From Megascapheus bottae (lineage: Eukaryota > Chordata > Mammalia > Rodentia > Geomyidae), in NCBI GenBank assembly GCA_024803745.1, contig JANJXV010000013.1:56456602-56520601 (forward strand): a stretch of 64,000 bases of DNA. The letters run 5' to 3'. The translations under genes were made by a program, and so were the position numbers. The notes beneath the pieces are model-generated. The model was not told the origin of the DNA and made no database searches. It saw only the letters and a program-made list of their open reading frames with translations. Shown piece by piece: positions 33,850 to 44,340 of the stretch (position 1 is the first letter of the stretch; the number at the start of each line of letters is the position of its first letter).

Positions 33850-35270
33850 AAAACGCGCGTGTATGTTAGGCGCGTGTGCAATCCCACCCGTAACTAACCC
33901 ACGTCCCGTGCCAGGGAGGCTGGCGCGGGGGACACTCTCCAGAAGAAGGGGCTGTCCTGCCGTGGGGGGCCCTGCCTCGGTCTCCCCCGCGGTGGTGGAG
34001 CGCGCCCGGCGGCCGCCCCGCCCTCCTGCACTGGGCCCTCCCCCCCAGGGCGCGCCGGACTCTACGCTTCCACCTGACGCGGACGGTGCCGGAAGCCTCG
34101 GGCCTGCCGGGAGGCGGCGAGGGCCCCCGCCCGGGCGGAGGGCCGGCCACGCCGGGGGACCCGGGGGCCTCGAGGCGTGGGCGCCCGGGAAAGCATGGCC
34201 CCGGGCTGCGCGCGCGCCCCGCGCCGGCTGCTCCCGCTCCCGCGCCTGCCCCTGCTCCTGCCCCTGCTCCTGCTCCTGCTCCTGCTCCAGGTCAGTGGAC
34301 CCTCACGGCGGCGGGGCTCGGGACCGGGCTCGGGGCTGCGGGCGGGAGTCAGGGACGGAAGGATCCCACCGAGCGGGCGCCACCGCTCAGGCGGCCGAAC
34401 CACCGGAGCCGGCCGGGACGCCGGCGTCCGCGCGCACCTGCCCGGGCTCTGCTGGGAGCGGCCCGCCCGGGGCCGCGGGGAGGCGGCGTGCGCCCTACCC
34501 CGGGATGGGGCCGGGGCCGCGGGGAGGAGGCGTGCGCCCCACCAGGGATGGGGCCCGGGCCGCGGGGAGGAGGCGTGCGCCCTACCCCTGGATGGGGCCG
34601 GGGCCGCTGGGAGGAGGCGTGCGCCCTACCCCTGGATGGGGCCGGGGCCGCGGGGAGGAGGCGTGCGCCCTACCCCTGGATGGGGCCGGGGCCGCGGGGA
34701 GGAGGCGTGCGCCCTACCCCTGGATGGGGCCGGGGCCGCGGGGAGGAGGCGTGCGCCCTACCCCTGGATGGGGCCGGGGCCGCGGGGAGGAGGCGTGCGC
34801 CCTACCCCTGGATGGGGCCGGGGCCGCGGGGAGGAGGCGTGCGCCCCACCCGGGATGGGGCCGGGGCCGCGGGGAGGAGGCGTGCGCCCCACCCGGGATG
34901 GGGCCGGGGCCTCGGGGAGGAGGCGTGCGCCCCACCCGGGATGGGGCCGGGGCCGCGGGGAGGAGGCGTGCGCCCCACCCGGGATGGGGCCGGGGCCTCG
35001 GGGAGGCGGCGTGCGCCCCACCCGGGATGGGGCCGGGGCCGCGGGGAGGAGGTGACCCCAGCCAGGCGCCCGTCGCTGGCCCCACCGTCTGCCCAGCTAC
35101 CTGGGAGGCCGGGGTCTGGGGCTCGGACCCGAAGCCACACAAAGCCAGATGTGGGCAAAAGAAAAGCAGGGTCCGCGTCCGGGCCCGCAGTCCAGGGTCC
35201 AGGCGGGGAGGGGGGACGGGGAACGGGGGCGGGGGCGGGGGCGCCCGTCGTCGTCGTCCTTACCGGGAAA
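33850..35270 (+). promoter_or_regulatory. CpG-rich promoter region of the TNFRSF gene
   Basis: CpG dinucleotides become dense from about 33,850, in contrast with the flanking DNA. The region contains the signal-peptide exon, a GC-rich minisatellite, and sequence such as gggcgggggcgggggcg (about 35,225-35,241). I see no clear TATA box. A CpG-island promoter is inferred from composition and position. Confidence 0.7.
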
Positions 35271-38200
35271 GCTGAGATCTGGGCTTCTCCATCTGAAGAC
35301 TGTTTTCTCCAGTTAGTTACCCGGAAAACCAGACGTGCAGGGGTGGCACAAGTGGAGAGTCGTCAAAAAGCGCGGGGACAGTGCCCAGCCACAAAGCTCA
35401 AGCCCCAGGACACACACACACACAGACACACAGACACTCACATTCACACAGTCACACACAGACACACACACACATTCACACATTCACACACACACATTCA
35501 CACACACGCACACTCAGACACACACATACACACACTCATAGACATACAGACACACACACTCACAGACACATACAGACACACACATACTCACAGACACACT
35601 CACAGACACACACATGCACACAGACATACACAGACACACGCACACAGACACACACATACACACAGACACACGCAGACACACACATACACACACAGACACA
35701 CTCATATACTCAGACATACTCATAGACATACAGACACACAGACTCACACGCACACTCACAGACACACAGACACACACACTCACAGACACATACACAGACA
35801 CACTCACAGACACTCACACATACATGCGCACACACACACAGACACACACAGATACACACACACACTCAGTTTTTTTAATTAAAAGATTTTATTAATAGTG
35901 ATTTTTACATCATATTTCAAATGTCAAGTTTCACAAGTGTTGAAGAATAGAATCTCTGTATGCAATCACTGACACATAGTTCAAGCTGTGAGTTTAAGCC
36001 GGCTCACACCTGTAATCCTAGCTATCAGGAGGCTGAGAGCTGAGGATTGTGGCATGGTTCAAAGACAGCCCGGGCATTAATGAACATGAGACTCTTATCT
36101 CCAGTTAACCACTAGAAAAATGGGAAGTGGGGGACAGGAGTTTGGCCTAGTGGTAGAGTGCTTGCCTAGCACGCACAAAGACCCGGGTTCGATTCCTCAG
36201 CATTACATACATAGAAGAAAGCCGGAAGTGGTGCTGAGGCTCAAGTGGTAGAGCTCTAGCCTTGAGAAAGTCCAAGGACAGTGCTCAGGCCCTGAGCTCA
36301 AGCCCAGGACTCGCAAAAAAAAAAAAAAAAAAGACATTTCTTGTCTCTCTACCCCCGAGGTCACCACCATGGCCAAACTGCCTTCACCACAGCATGGACA
36401 GCTTGATAGAGCCCAGCCCTGCAGCTCTGGGGAATACTGGTCTGATGGCCAGTGCTGCCAGCTCTGTCCTGCAGGTGAGTGACGTCATGGCATGGGTTTT
36501 TATGGCCTTTCAAGCATGATAGGCTACGCTGGTTGAGGAAGATGTAGACGCAGGGGCTTTGCAGCTGTGTCTTGCTTTTTGTGCCCCAGGAGGGGTCTCC
36601 GGTCTGTATACACAGCCTGAAAAGGAGGACATGCCCTTTGCCAGGCATTGGTGGCTCACACCTGTAATCCTGGTTTCTCAGAAAACTGAGGTCTGATGAG
36701 GAAAGTCTGTGAGACTGTCACCTCCAATGAATCACCAAGAAGCTGCAAGTGGACCTGTGACTCAAGTGGTGGAATGCAAGCCTTGGGCACAAAAGCTCAA
36801 GGACATTGCCACCCCCCCCACACACACAGAAATAGAAACCTTTCTATTGATTGACTCACTAGAGGGTTCAGGGGCCTGATGGACAGCACAGACCCAGCCT
36901 CAGCATAGCCTGGAGCATCTGACCTCTGACCCTCATCATCTTCCCACAGGTGAATATGTCAGCCAGGCCTGCGTGAGCCCCCACACCCGGGGATCCTGTG
37001 TGAAGTGTGAGCCGGGCACCTTCACTGCATGGGCCAATGGCCTGCCTGCTTGTCAGCCCTGTTCCACCTGCCGTGAGCGTGAGTTTGCTCCTGTGGGACT
37101 TCAAAACCCGTCAGAGGAGAGTCAGGAACGTCCACAGAAGGCTTCAGCATTGAGCCCATCTAGCAAGCTATGGGGGTTCCATGCCTATCTGTGAAAGTCT
37201 CCACCCAGCATTAGGATTGTGCAAGCTGGGTGTGATGTGGGGTGGGCACCTCTAGGTAAGGAGTCCCGTGGCTGGGTCTCAGGGCGACTGAGGTTTATGG
37301 TACAGGCTGTGTGCAATCGTGAGCCACAGCCAGGGAGCATGCGTGAGAGGCCCTTATAGCAGCATGGGTTCCTGCTCCCTGGGGAAGCCCTGGCCCCCGC
37401 TGAGCTTGGCTTGTCAGTCCATCCAGGGGACAATGCCCATTTGAGAACAGTGCCTCACCTTGAAGTAACCCTGCCCTTCTCCGGCCACAGGCCAGGAAGT
37501 GGTGGCAGAGTGCTCATCAACCCAGGACTGCCTATGCCGGTGCCGGAGAGGCCATTTCTACCAGCAACTGGAGTCCTACGAAACGTGCACTCCGTGCAGC
37601 AAGTAGGTGACTAGAGGAGGGAGGCTGGTGGGGGAGGTGTGCTAGGCAGGTAGCCACGTTTGCGGCTGGGCAGATGAGTCACGGCGTTTTGCCCCCACTG
37701 CCACCAGAGTGATGGCTGGCTGCCAACTCATCCCGTTTGTATTCCCGCCACAGATCCCCCGCCTCCACCTGCCCTGATGAGCCACTTCCTCCTCACCCAT
37801 GCCTGGGGCCTTCCTTTCCTGAAGAAAAGCTGCAGTTTTCCCAAGCCTCTGTGGCCCTCTCCATCCTCAAATCACTATTCACTCTCCACCCACCAGCTGT
37901 TGGGCCGGGACTCTGCCCAGTCCTTGTTCCTGCTTTTGTTGTTTTCCCTTTCTTCCTGACATGTGTTAGTCACAAGGAAAGGATGCACGCACCGCTTTAA
38001 ACATGACCTGGAGGGAAAAAAGCCTTTGCACTAAGCTCCCCTTCACTGCCCAGCTGTGTGCAGGGCACAGGCTGGGACACGGTGGCTCCTCCAGTCCCTG
38101 GAGGCTTCCCAGTTGTGGCACAAAGACCAGCTGACCATTTGTGGGATACCTTCTTCCAGAGTCTAGAAAGGAGGGCCTCTGCAGCTGGGGCCAAGGACCC

Positions 38201-40761
38201 ACTGCCCAGCGTGGGCACCGAGGACACACCTGCCCTGTTGCTCGTGGGCTGGATTCATTGAGGAAGGCAGAGAGAGACAGCCAGCAGAGACTGGCTTTGT
38301 TTGGGCCAGGGGCGACTCCAGGGCTTTCTGCCCTGTGGTACCTGAGGATCCGCTGGCTCCTCCCCTGCGGGGCAAGAGGGATGCTCACGGCAACAGAGAG
38401 CAAGGGCGCTGACCCCTCCCGTCCTCGGCTGCTAAGCACTCCACCACCCTTTCCTGCAGAAGCTTGATGTGGTTTTGTGCCAGTTCTGGGGCCAGTTCTC
38501 AGGGCATCGAGGGGCTCTGCCACTGGAGCCACAGTGCCACTTCTCCCTTACATTTTATTTTATGAAGACCTTGTACAAAATGATTACAAGTTCGTAAGTC
38601 AGGTTATGAGTTCAAGGTCTTTTGAACACTGACACCTTCCATCCCCCTCCCTCATCCCCCGCCCTCAAACCACGTAGTTCAACATTGACCTAAGTACATT
38701 GGCTATCATGACAGCATCTGCTCCCCCTTCCTCCCCTTCTTGTGTGCCCCTGTCCTCATCCCCTCTTAACATGTTTCTACCTCCTCTTACTCCTTATGTG
38801 AAGCCGTTGTTCAGAGGAGATAAACCGTTGGACAACTGGTTTGTGTGCATAGAACCCTGTGTATATATTTTCATGCACATTCCTAATTTTCAATGTAATC
38901 CATCTGTCCAGCCTCTTTCCAGGGTGTTGACTGAGCCCCTGGGACTCAGAATTTCCTGCTATTCCAAGTAATTCTGCTGTTTCCCACTCCCTGAGTTGAG
39001 ATCTTTGACCCATTTTGAGTTGGTATTCATGCAAGGTGACAGACTGGGATCCAATTTTAGTCTTCTACATAGGGACATCCACCTTTCCCAATGCCACCTT
39101 TGAGCCACAAGCCTCTGATCTCAGTCTCCCGAGTAGCTGGGATTATAGATATGAGCCCCGGGAAGGGACCAGCACATGCTATTGTGACTCTTATGCCAGG
39201 CCCCACTGTTCTTTGAGAGTGACAAAAATATACAAGTGTGCACCACACAGGAATAAAGGAGAAGCCTGCAGTCCTTGAACCTCAGCTACAAGGACAAGGT
39301 CCTGTTCCTTCACCCTGAGAATCGCAAGACATGTGTCCAGGCCCTTTTCCAGTTCCCAGGCTGCCTGCATGGTGTGCATCTAGCCCTCACGCGCTCTGTA
39401 GGGGGTGCCGGTGCCAGCCCGCAGGTGACGTGTGTCTCTCTCTCCAGGTGTCCCCCGGGGAGCTATGTTCTGCAGGAGTGCAGTGCCACAGCTGACACAG
39501 TGTGCAGTGCTGCTGCTCCAAGTAAGAGAAGATTTTATTCTGTTCTTGTGTTTATACCAGTGCTGGAGTTTGAACTCACAGCCTTAAGCTCTCTCTTAGC
39601 TTCTTTTGCTCAAGGCTGGTGCTCTGCCACTTTGGGATTTTTAATGGTTCATTGGAGAGAAATGAGTTTCACAGATTTGTCTGTCTGGGCTGGCCTGAAA
39701 CCATGATCCTCAGATCTCAGCCTCCGGATTAGTTAAAATTACAGGCATGGAAGCTCTTCTAGTACAGCAGTGGGAGTCACACAAATGGTTCTGTAGAGCT
39801 GGAAAGGTGCAAGTGGCTCTAGGGGAAACCTTGGGGGACTGAGGACCAGCCTGCCCTCGGGGGAAAGCTGAGGAACTACAGATAATGCTGGCTCTGTGTA
39901 ACTCAGATCCACCCATGTGGAGAAGGTCTGGGACGTGCTTGTCATGGCAAAGCTTGTTTTATGGTTTCCTCTTTGTGGTTAACTAAATTCTAATTGGGCA
40001 ATGAGGAATCATGCTAAGAAGAACAATTCTAAAGGCTGTGTCCATGTGCAGGGGCGGCTGTGCAGAGGTAAGCAGTGGGGCTGCAGGAGTGGGGTGTGCA
40101 GAAATGAGCAGTGGAGCTGCAGTGAGCAGAGCACCCGGAGTTGGTACCAGGAAGGTTGTAAAAGGGCCAGATGGCAACTGGAGGCCTGAGGGTCTGGCTG
40201 AGATTCGAGCCTGGGTGGTGGCAGCTGGCCATCGGGTAGAGACTGTGAGCAGAGACCGTGTTAGTCTTCACGCATGGAAGCATACCCAGAAATTGCCGTG
40301 AGCTCAGGGATTGACCACTGAGACCTGGCAAAGGGAGGAAAGGCTGGGAGCACAGCCGAGCCAGGTCCGGCCCTGCAGTCCACATGTGTTTGTTGTGCAA
40401 GTTCTGGGGCTTGAACTAAGTGCCTGGGCCCTGTCCTTTGACTTGTTTGTTCAAAACTGGTGTTTTACCACTTGAGCCACAGCTCCACATCCAGCTTTTT
40501 AGTGGTTAGTTGAAAATAACAATCTCTTTCCTGGGGTTCAAGAATGTAGCCTAGTGGTAGAGTGCTTACTTAGTATGCATGAAGCCCTGGGTTCAATTCC
40601 TCAATACCACATAAATAGAAAAGGCCAGAAGAGGTGTGGCTCAAGTGGTAGAGTGCTGGCCTTAAGAAAGCCCAAGGACAGTGCCCAGGCCCTGAGTTCA
40701 AGCCCCAGGGCTGACAAAAAAAAAAAGAAAGAAGGAAGGAAGGAAGGATGGACAGACAGAC

Positions 40762-40832
<71 letters not shown>

Positions 40833-42760
40833 AAAGAGAGGGGCCGGGAGTTTGGCCTAGTGGTTAAAGTGCTTGCCTAGCATGCACGAAGACCCGGGTT
40901 CGATTTCTCGGTACCACATACATAGAAAAAAAAAAAAGCCAGAAGTGGTGCTGAGGCTCAGGTGGTAGAGCTCTAACCTTGAGAAAGTCCAAGGACAGTG
41001 CTCAGGCCCTGAGTTCAAGCCCAAGACTGGCACAAAAAAAAAAAAAAAAGAAAAGAGAATTAGAAGAATCTCTTTCCTACATGGGCCAGCTTCAATCCTC
41101 AGGAAAACCCAGCATCCTCCTGCAAGAGATAGAAGCTGGACTTACAGCTCTCACCTGTGTGCAAAAACCAAGGTGCTCAAAGTAAGACCTAAAACCATAA
41201 ATCTACTACAGGACAATGTAGGAAACCCCCAAGAGCTGATAGGCACATGCAAGATTTTTTTCTAAGACTTAAGATGCTCAGAGTATGGAAGCAAAATTTG
41301 CTAAATGGATCCTGTGGCTGGTGGCTCACACCTAAAACCCTAGCTACTCAGAAGGCTGGGATCTGGGGATTACAGTTTGAATTCAGCCCAGACGGAAAAG
41401 TTTGTGAGAAGCTTGGCACAGTGGTTCACGCCTGTAATCCTAGCTACTTAGGAGCTGAGATCTGAGGATCAAGGTTCAGAGCCAGCCCTATCACAAAAGG
41501 TATTGGGGCTCTTATCTCCAATTAACCTCTAGAAAATGGGAAGCAGGGCTTGGGCCAAGGGTAGGGTGGCAGCCTTGAGCTGAAGAGCTCAGGGACAATG
41601 CTCAGGCCCAGGGGTAGCCTTGAAAGAGAGAGGGGGAAGAAACTTACAAGATGAATAATTTTTTTGCCAGTCTAAGGCCTGGGCACTGCCCTTGGGCTTT
41701 CTCAAAGCTAGTGCCCCGGCCTGCAGGGTAGTCAACTAGAGCTCGAGGAGGAGCAGACCTGAATGAGAGACAAACCAGACACAAGGAGGGAGACCAAGAC
41801 AGTATTCTGATCAAGGTCCCAAACTTTATTTTTACACAGCTGCTTATATATGCTTTAGCGAGAGGGCAGTTAATGCAAGTGAGTTGCCTAGTGCTTGAGT
41901 CAGGTCTGGGATATCAGGGAGGGTCAGGCTGCTCTGCCAAAACAGGATATTAGTCAAGTTCTTTCTGCCAGACAAGATATTGCGGTTGGGCCATCGTGGG
42001 AGGGGTAGAACAGACAACAGATAGTATTTTCTTTTGTTTTTTGGCCAGCCCCAATAGTATTTTTAATTAAAGTTTTACAGTTAACAGCTATTTGGTTCCC
42101 AGCAGCTAGAGCTCCACCACTTGAGCCACAGCACCACTTAGGACTTTTTCTGTGTATGTGGTACCAAGGAATCGAACCCAGGGCTTTGTGAATGCCAGAC
42201 AAGCACTCTACCGTTAGGCCACATTCCCAGCCCCAAGGTGAATAATTTTTTAATCATTCCAAGTATATATGAAAGCAGTTTAAAGAATCTTGGTGAAGGC
42301 TAAGTGCTGGTGGCTCACGCCTGTAATCCTAGCTACTCAGGAGGCTGAGATCTGAGGATCACATTTCAAAGCCAGCCTGAACACGAACGTCCATGAGATT
42401 CTTATCACCGATTAAGCACCAGAAAACAGGAAGTGGCGCTGTGGCTCAAGTGGTAGAGCATTAGCTTTGAGTGAAAAACCTCAGGGACAGCGTCCAGGCC
42501 TGAGATCAAGCAAGGGGACTGATGGAAGACAAGCGCTATAGAAATGGATTCATTGCAATTATTAAAATAGAACAATGAGGCCGGGAGTTTGGCCTAGTGG
42601 TTAAAGTGCTTGCCTAGCATGCATGAAGACCCGGGTTCAATTCCTCAGTACCACATACATAGAAAAAAGCCAGAAGTGGTGCTGAGGCTCAAGTGGTAGA
42701 GCTCTAGCCTTGAGAAAGTCCAAGGACAGTGCTCAGGCCCTGAGCTCAAGCCCAGGACTC

Positions 42761-42795
<35 letters not shown>

Positions 42796-43524
42796 GAACA
42801 ATGAAACCTGTTGGCACTTTGGATAGAAGGCAGAGAGGGCCTGGAAATGGTTAGAATAGGTGAGCCAAGATCTACTAGAGTGTGGATTATGGGTTTGTCT
42901 ATGATGATGAGTCATCTGGAGATGTAGTCATTCCTGTGGTGGGTACCTGTGCCTCACACCTGTAATCCTAGCTAGGCCAGGACTGAGCTTTGAAGATCAC
43001 AGTTCACAGGAAAGTCCATGAGACTCTTTGTTTTTTTGTTTTTGTTTTTTTTCTTGCCAGTCCTGGGCTTGAGCTCAGGGCCTGAGCACTGTCCTTGGGC
43101 TTTCTCAAGGCTAGAGCTCTACCACTTGAGCCTCAGCACCACTTCCGGCATTTCTATGTATGTGGTACCAAGGAATCGAACCCGGGTCTTCGTGCATGCT
43201 AGGCAAGCACTCTGCCACTAGGCCAAACTCCCAGCCCCTCCCTGACCTTATCTCTAATAAATTACCAGAAAACCAGAAGTAGAACTGGGGCTCAAAGTGG
43301 TAGAGCACTAGCCTTGAGTGAAACAAACTCAAGCACAGTGCCCAGGCTTCGAGTTCAAGTCCTATGACTGACCAAAAAGAGAATGCAGGAAGTGTTCAGT
43401 CCTAACCATCTCAGAACATTTTTCTGTTGTTTGTCTTCTACTTTTAGATACTAGGAACGGATGGTGGCTGCTGCTCCTTCTGTCTGCAACTGCCACAGTT
43501 ATTTTAGCTGTTACTGTCTTCTGA
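34195..43524 (+). CDS. TNFRSF22/23/26-like: TNFRSF22/23/26-type decoy receptor, six exons, 189 aa
   Basis: The exons 34195-34290, 36393-36474, 36950-37078, 37491-37602, 39448-39521 and 43448-43524 (all GT-AG) join to 570 bases ending TGA. The ATG has a strong context (A at -3, G at +4). Residues 1-32 form a Leu-rich signal peptide. Cysteine-rich domains follow: [19 protein letters not shown], then [19 protein letters not shown], then [12 protein letters not shown] and [20 protein letters not shown]. The last exon gives a hydrophobic stretch ([20 protein letters not shown]) ending at the stop, so there is no cytoplasmic tail and no death domain. Mouse Tnfrsf22/23/26 have this size and layout, lie beside Osbpl5, and 22/23 are TRAIL decoys. 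The one-to-one mouse counterpart is unclear. An alternative exon-3 donor 6 bases upstream would remove two residues in frame. The start of exon 2 is the least certain boundary. Confidence 0.9.
34452..35053 (+). repeat. 43-44 bp CpG-rich minisatellite, about 14 copies
   Basis: The unit runs ggggaggaggcgtgcgccct, then acccctggat or acccgggat, then ggggccggggccgc. Early units with cccctggat are 44 bp and later ones with cccgggat are 43 bp. Each holds about six CpGs and several G-runs. It begins about 160 bases after the signal-peptide exon. Because 44 is not a multiple of 3, all frames read as long Gly/Arg/Pro-rich ORFs, which I consider artefacts. Confidence 0.95.
35409..35868 (+). repeat. CA-type satellite (CACACA/GACACA/CATTCA variants)
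   Basis: About 460 bases of impure CA repeat with interspersed 'gacacacag', 'cattcacaca' and 'actcatagacata'. Open frames of His-Thr repeats across it are artefacts. It is in intron 1 of the TNFRSF gene. Confidence 0.95.
35990..36130 (+). mobile_element. B1-like-headed SINE, 3' part replaced by a later SINE
   Basis: Head 'acacctgtaatcctagctat', then 'ctcttatctccagttaacca', stopping at 'tgggaagtgggg' where the next SINE begins. Confidence 0.75.
36130..36332 (+). mobile_element. IDL-Geo-like SINE
   Basis: It has A box 'tggcctagtggtagagtgct', B box gggttcgattcc, right monomer 'gaagtggtgctgaggctcaa' and an 18-base A tail. It lies 60 bases upstream of TNFRSF exon 2. Confidence 0.9.
36640..36830 (+). 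mobile_element. B1-like-headed SINE
   Basis: Head 'tggctcacacctgtaatcct', body 'gtggacctgtgactcaagtg', and a C/CA-rich end. It lies between TNFRSF exons 2 and 3. Confidence 0.75.
37603..38465. other. TNFRSF intron 4, first part: nothing recognised
   Basis: About 860 bases of moderately GC-rich sequence after exon 4. No SINE, exon or conserved element is evident. Confidence 0.4.
38466..39200 (-). mobile_element. Antisense L1 3' remnant flanked by SINE fragments
   Basis: From 38,550 to 39,095 the sequence matches the antisense pattern of an L1 3' end ('ttacaagttcgtaagtcagg', 'ttgacccattttgagttggt', 'gacatccacctttcccaatg'). Antisense B1-like pieces precede (38,466-38,548) and follow it (39,096-39,170, 'ctcagtctcccgagtagctg'). 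Confidence 0.7.
39530..39750 (-). mobile_element. B1-like-headed SINE
   Basis: Antisense body ('gctcaaggctggtgctctgc', 'ggttcattggagagaaatga') then head ('catgatcctcagatctcagc'). It starts right after the exon 5 donor at 39,522. Confidence 0.7.
40392..40530 (-). mobile_element. B1-like-headed SINE fragment
   Basis: It contains 'tggggcttgaactaagtgcc' and 'taccacttgagccacagctc', and is cut off before the antisense head by the next SINE. Confidence 0.65.
40532..40735 (+). mobile_element. IDL-Geo-like SINE with expanded tail
   Basis: Left monomer ('gtggtagagtgcttacttag'), shortened right monomer, and a tail that runs into a GAAA microsatellite. Confidence 0.85.
40730..40838 (+). repeat. (GAAA)n / (GGAA)n microsatellite
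   Basis: It begins gaaggaaggaaggaagg and continues as about 18 GAAA units. It probably grew from the A-rich tail of the SINE just upstream. Confidence 0.95.
40840..41050 (+). mobile_element. IDL-Geo-like SINE
   Basis: Near full-length: ggggccgggagtttggccta, B box gggttcgatttc, right monomer, A tail. Confidence 0.92.
41295..41630 (+). mobile_element. Two B1-like-headed SINEs in tandem (first 3' truncated)
   Basis: A first head at 41,310 ('taaaaccctagctactcaga') stops near 41,410, where a second head starts ('acgcctgtaatcctagctac') and runs to about 41,630. Confidence 0.7.
41659..42235 (-). mobile_element. IDL-Geo-like SINE split by a solo LTR
   Basis: The SINE parts are 41,659-41,711 and 42,105-42,235. 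The outer flanks share tgaataatttttt, the SINE's own target duplication. The join at gctag fits the SINE consensus once the inserted LTR is ignored. Confidence 0.88.
41712..42104 (-). mobile_element. Solo LTR, 393 bp, with 5-bp target duplication
   Basis: On the + strand it runs tgccccggcc...gttcccagca and is flanked by gctag on both sides (41,707-41,711 and 42,105-42,109). Read on the - strand it has a TATA region (catatataagcagctg), AATAAA (complement at 41,825-41,830) and a T/C-rich U5. The family is probably an ERV; the class is not certain. A short SINE-end fragment (about 42,032-42,055) is flanked by atagtatttt on both sides. Confidence 0.85.
42298..42520 (+). mobile_element. B1-like-headed composite SINE
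   Basis: Head 'cgcctgtaatcctagctact', 'gagattcttatcaccgatta', body 'gtggcgctgtggctcaagtg', end 'aggcctgagatcaagcaagg'. Confidence 0.8.
42579..42794 (+). mobile_element. IDL-Geo-like SINE with long A tail
   Basis: Full-length with an A tail of about 30. It is flanked by 'aaaatagaacaatga' on both sides (target duplication). Confidence 0.95.
42935..43375 (+). mobile_element. B1-like-headed SINE split by an IDL-Geo SINE
   Basis: The head part (about 42,940-43,023, 'cacacctgtaatcctagcta') and tail part (about 43,240-43,375, 'gtagaactggggctcaaagt') surround an antisense SINE. The last TNFRSF exon follows about 70 bases later. Confidence 0.75.
43024..43238 (-). mobile_element. IDL-Geo-like SINE
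   Basis: T-rich start, 'gccagtcctgggcttgagct', antisense B box gaatcgaacccgggt, end 'aggccaaactcccagcccc'. Confidence 0.9.
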
Positions 43525-43534
43525 GCCGAAGGAG

Positions 43535-43745
43535 GTAGGCCAGCCCTGGATCATATCTGTGATCCCAGTTACTCATGTGAGGATTGTGGTTCAAAACCAG
43601 CCTGGGCAGGAAAGTGCAAGAGACTCTCATCTCCAATTAACCACCAAAAAATGGAGCTGTGACCCAAGTGGTAGAGCGCTAGCCTCAAGCTGAAAAAGCC
43701 CAAGGACAGCCTAGACCCTGCATTCAAGCCCCAGGACTGGTGTGT
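43535..43745 (+). mobile_element. B1-like-headed SINE directly after the TNFRSF stop codon
   Basis: Head 'catatctgtgatcccagtta', 'ctctcatctccaattaacca', end 'ttcaagccccaggactggtg'. Confidence 0.75.
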
Positions 43746-44340
43746 GTGCACTTACGCACACAGGAAAGGTTTTTCTGGAACTGCTTTGGCTTCTGTACTA
43801 CTTGTGAGGATGCTGGGCACTTTTCTGTGTGCCAGTCATAGAGTTTGAACTCAGGGCCTCATGCATCCCCTTGATCCGAGTCCTGAAACACGTGTGCTTC
43901 CTTCGTGTGCTTCCTTCCTTCCTTTCCAATCCCCGCCCCCCCCATCACCACATGCCTGGAGGAGGTCGGAGCGAGCATCTCACTGAGACATTTTCTAAAC
44001 GCCCATCTGAGTTCTCTGCTGCAGACCCCTGCGTGGACAGCAGGCGGTCCTTGAAGGGTGGTTTTAGTTCCTTGCTTTGAAACGTGTATTTTTAAAATTT
44101 CCCTTTCTGGTCTTGAGCCTTGGAGAAGATGCTTTTGGTCTGAGTGTCCCGCGGTCTCCCTGTGGGGACAGCAAAGCTGTTGCTCTCATTTTCTGCCCTC
44201 CTCACCCGCCACTACCAGGGTTTCCAAAACCAGGCACTGGCTGCTTTGTGAGCCTGGCTCTACCGTCTGTGGTCAGTCACTGCTCCTGTGGCTGGGTTGA
44301 CAGCAATGAAGGCTATAAACACACAGTTTCTTTTTCGTTT

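Noticed and set aside
34452..35053. Regularly spaced direct repeats as a possible CRISPR array
   Set aside because: Units are contiguous with no unique spacers, in a mammalian genome. This is a minisatellite.
34086..35882. A 598-codon + strand ORF (and 470- and 292-codon ORFs in other frames) rich in Gly, Arg, Pro, then His-Thr
   Set aside because: All frames are open because the 43-44 bp minisatellite and the CA satellite lack stops. There is no domain, and the real signal-peptide exon ends at a good donor at 34,290.
35514..35895. His-Thr and Val-Ser repeat ORFs on both strands
   Set aside because: Low-complexity translation of the CA repeat.
37073..37078. Alternative donor (gtgagc) six bases before the chosen exon 3 end
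   Set aside because: It would keep the frame, but gtgagt at 37,079 is the stronger site and gives the same 129-base length as the paralogous exon at 49,420.
40840..40930. tRNA-like A and B boxes (here and in about 27 other places)
   Set aside because: They belong to ID-like SINE left monomers, with right monomer, A tail and target duplications. They are not tRNA genes.
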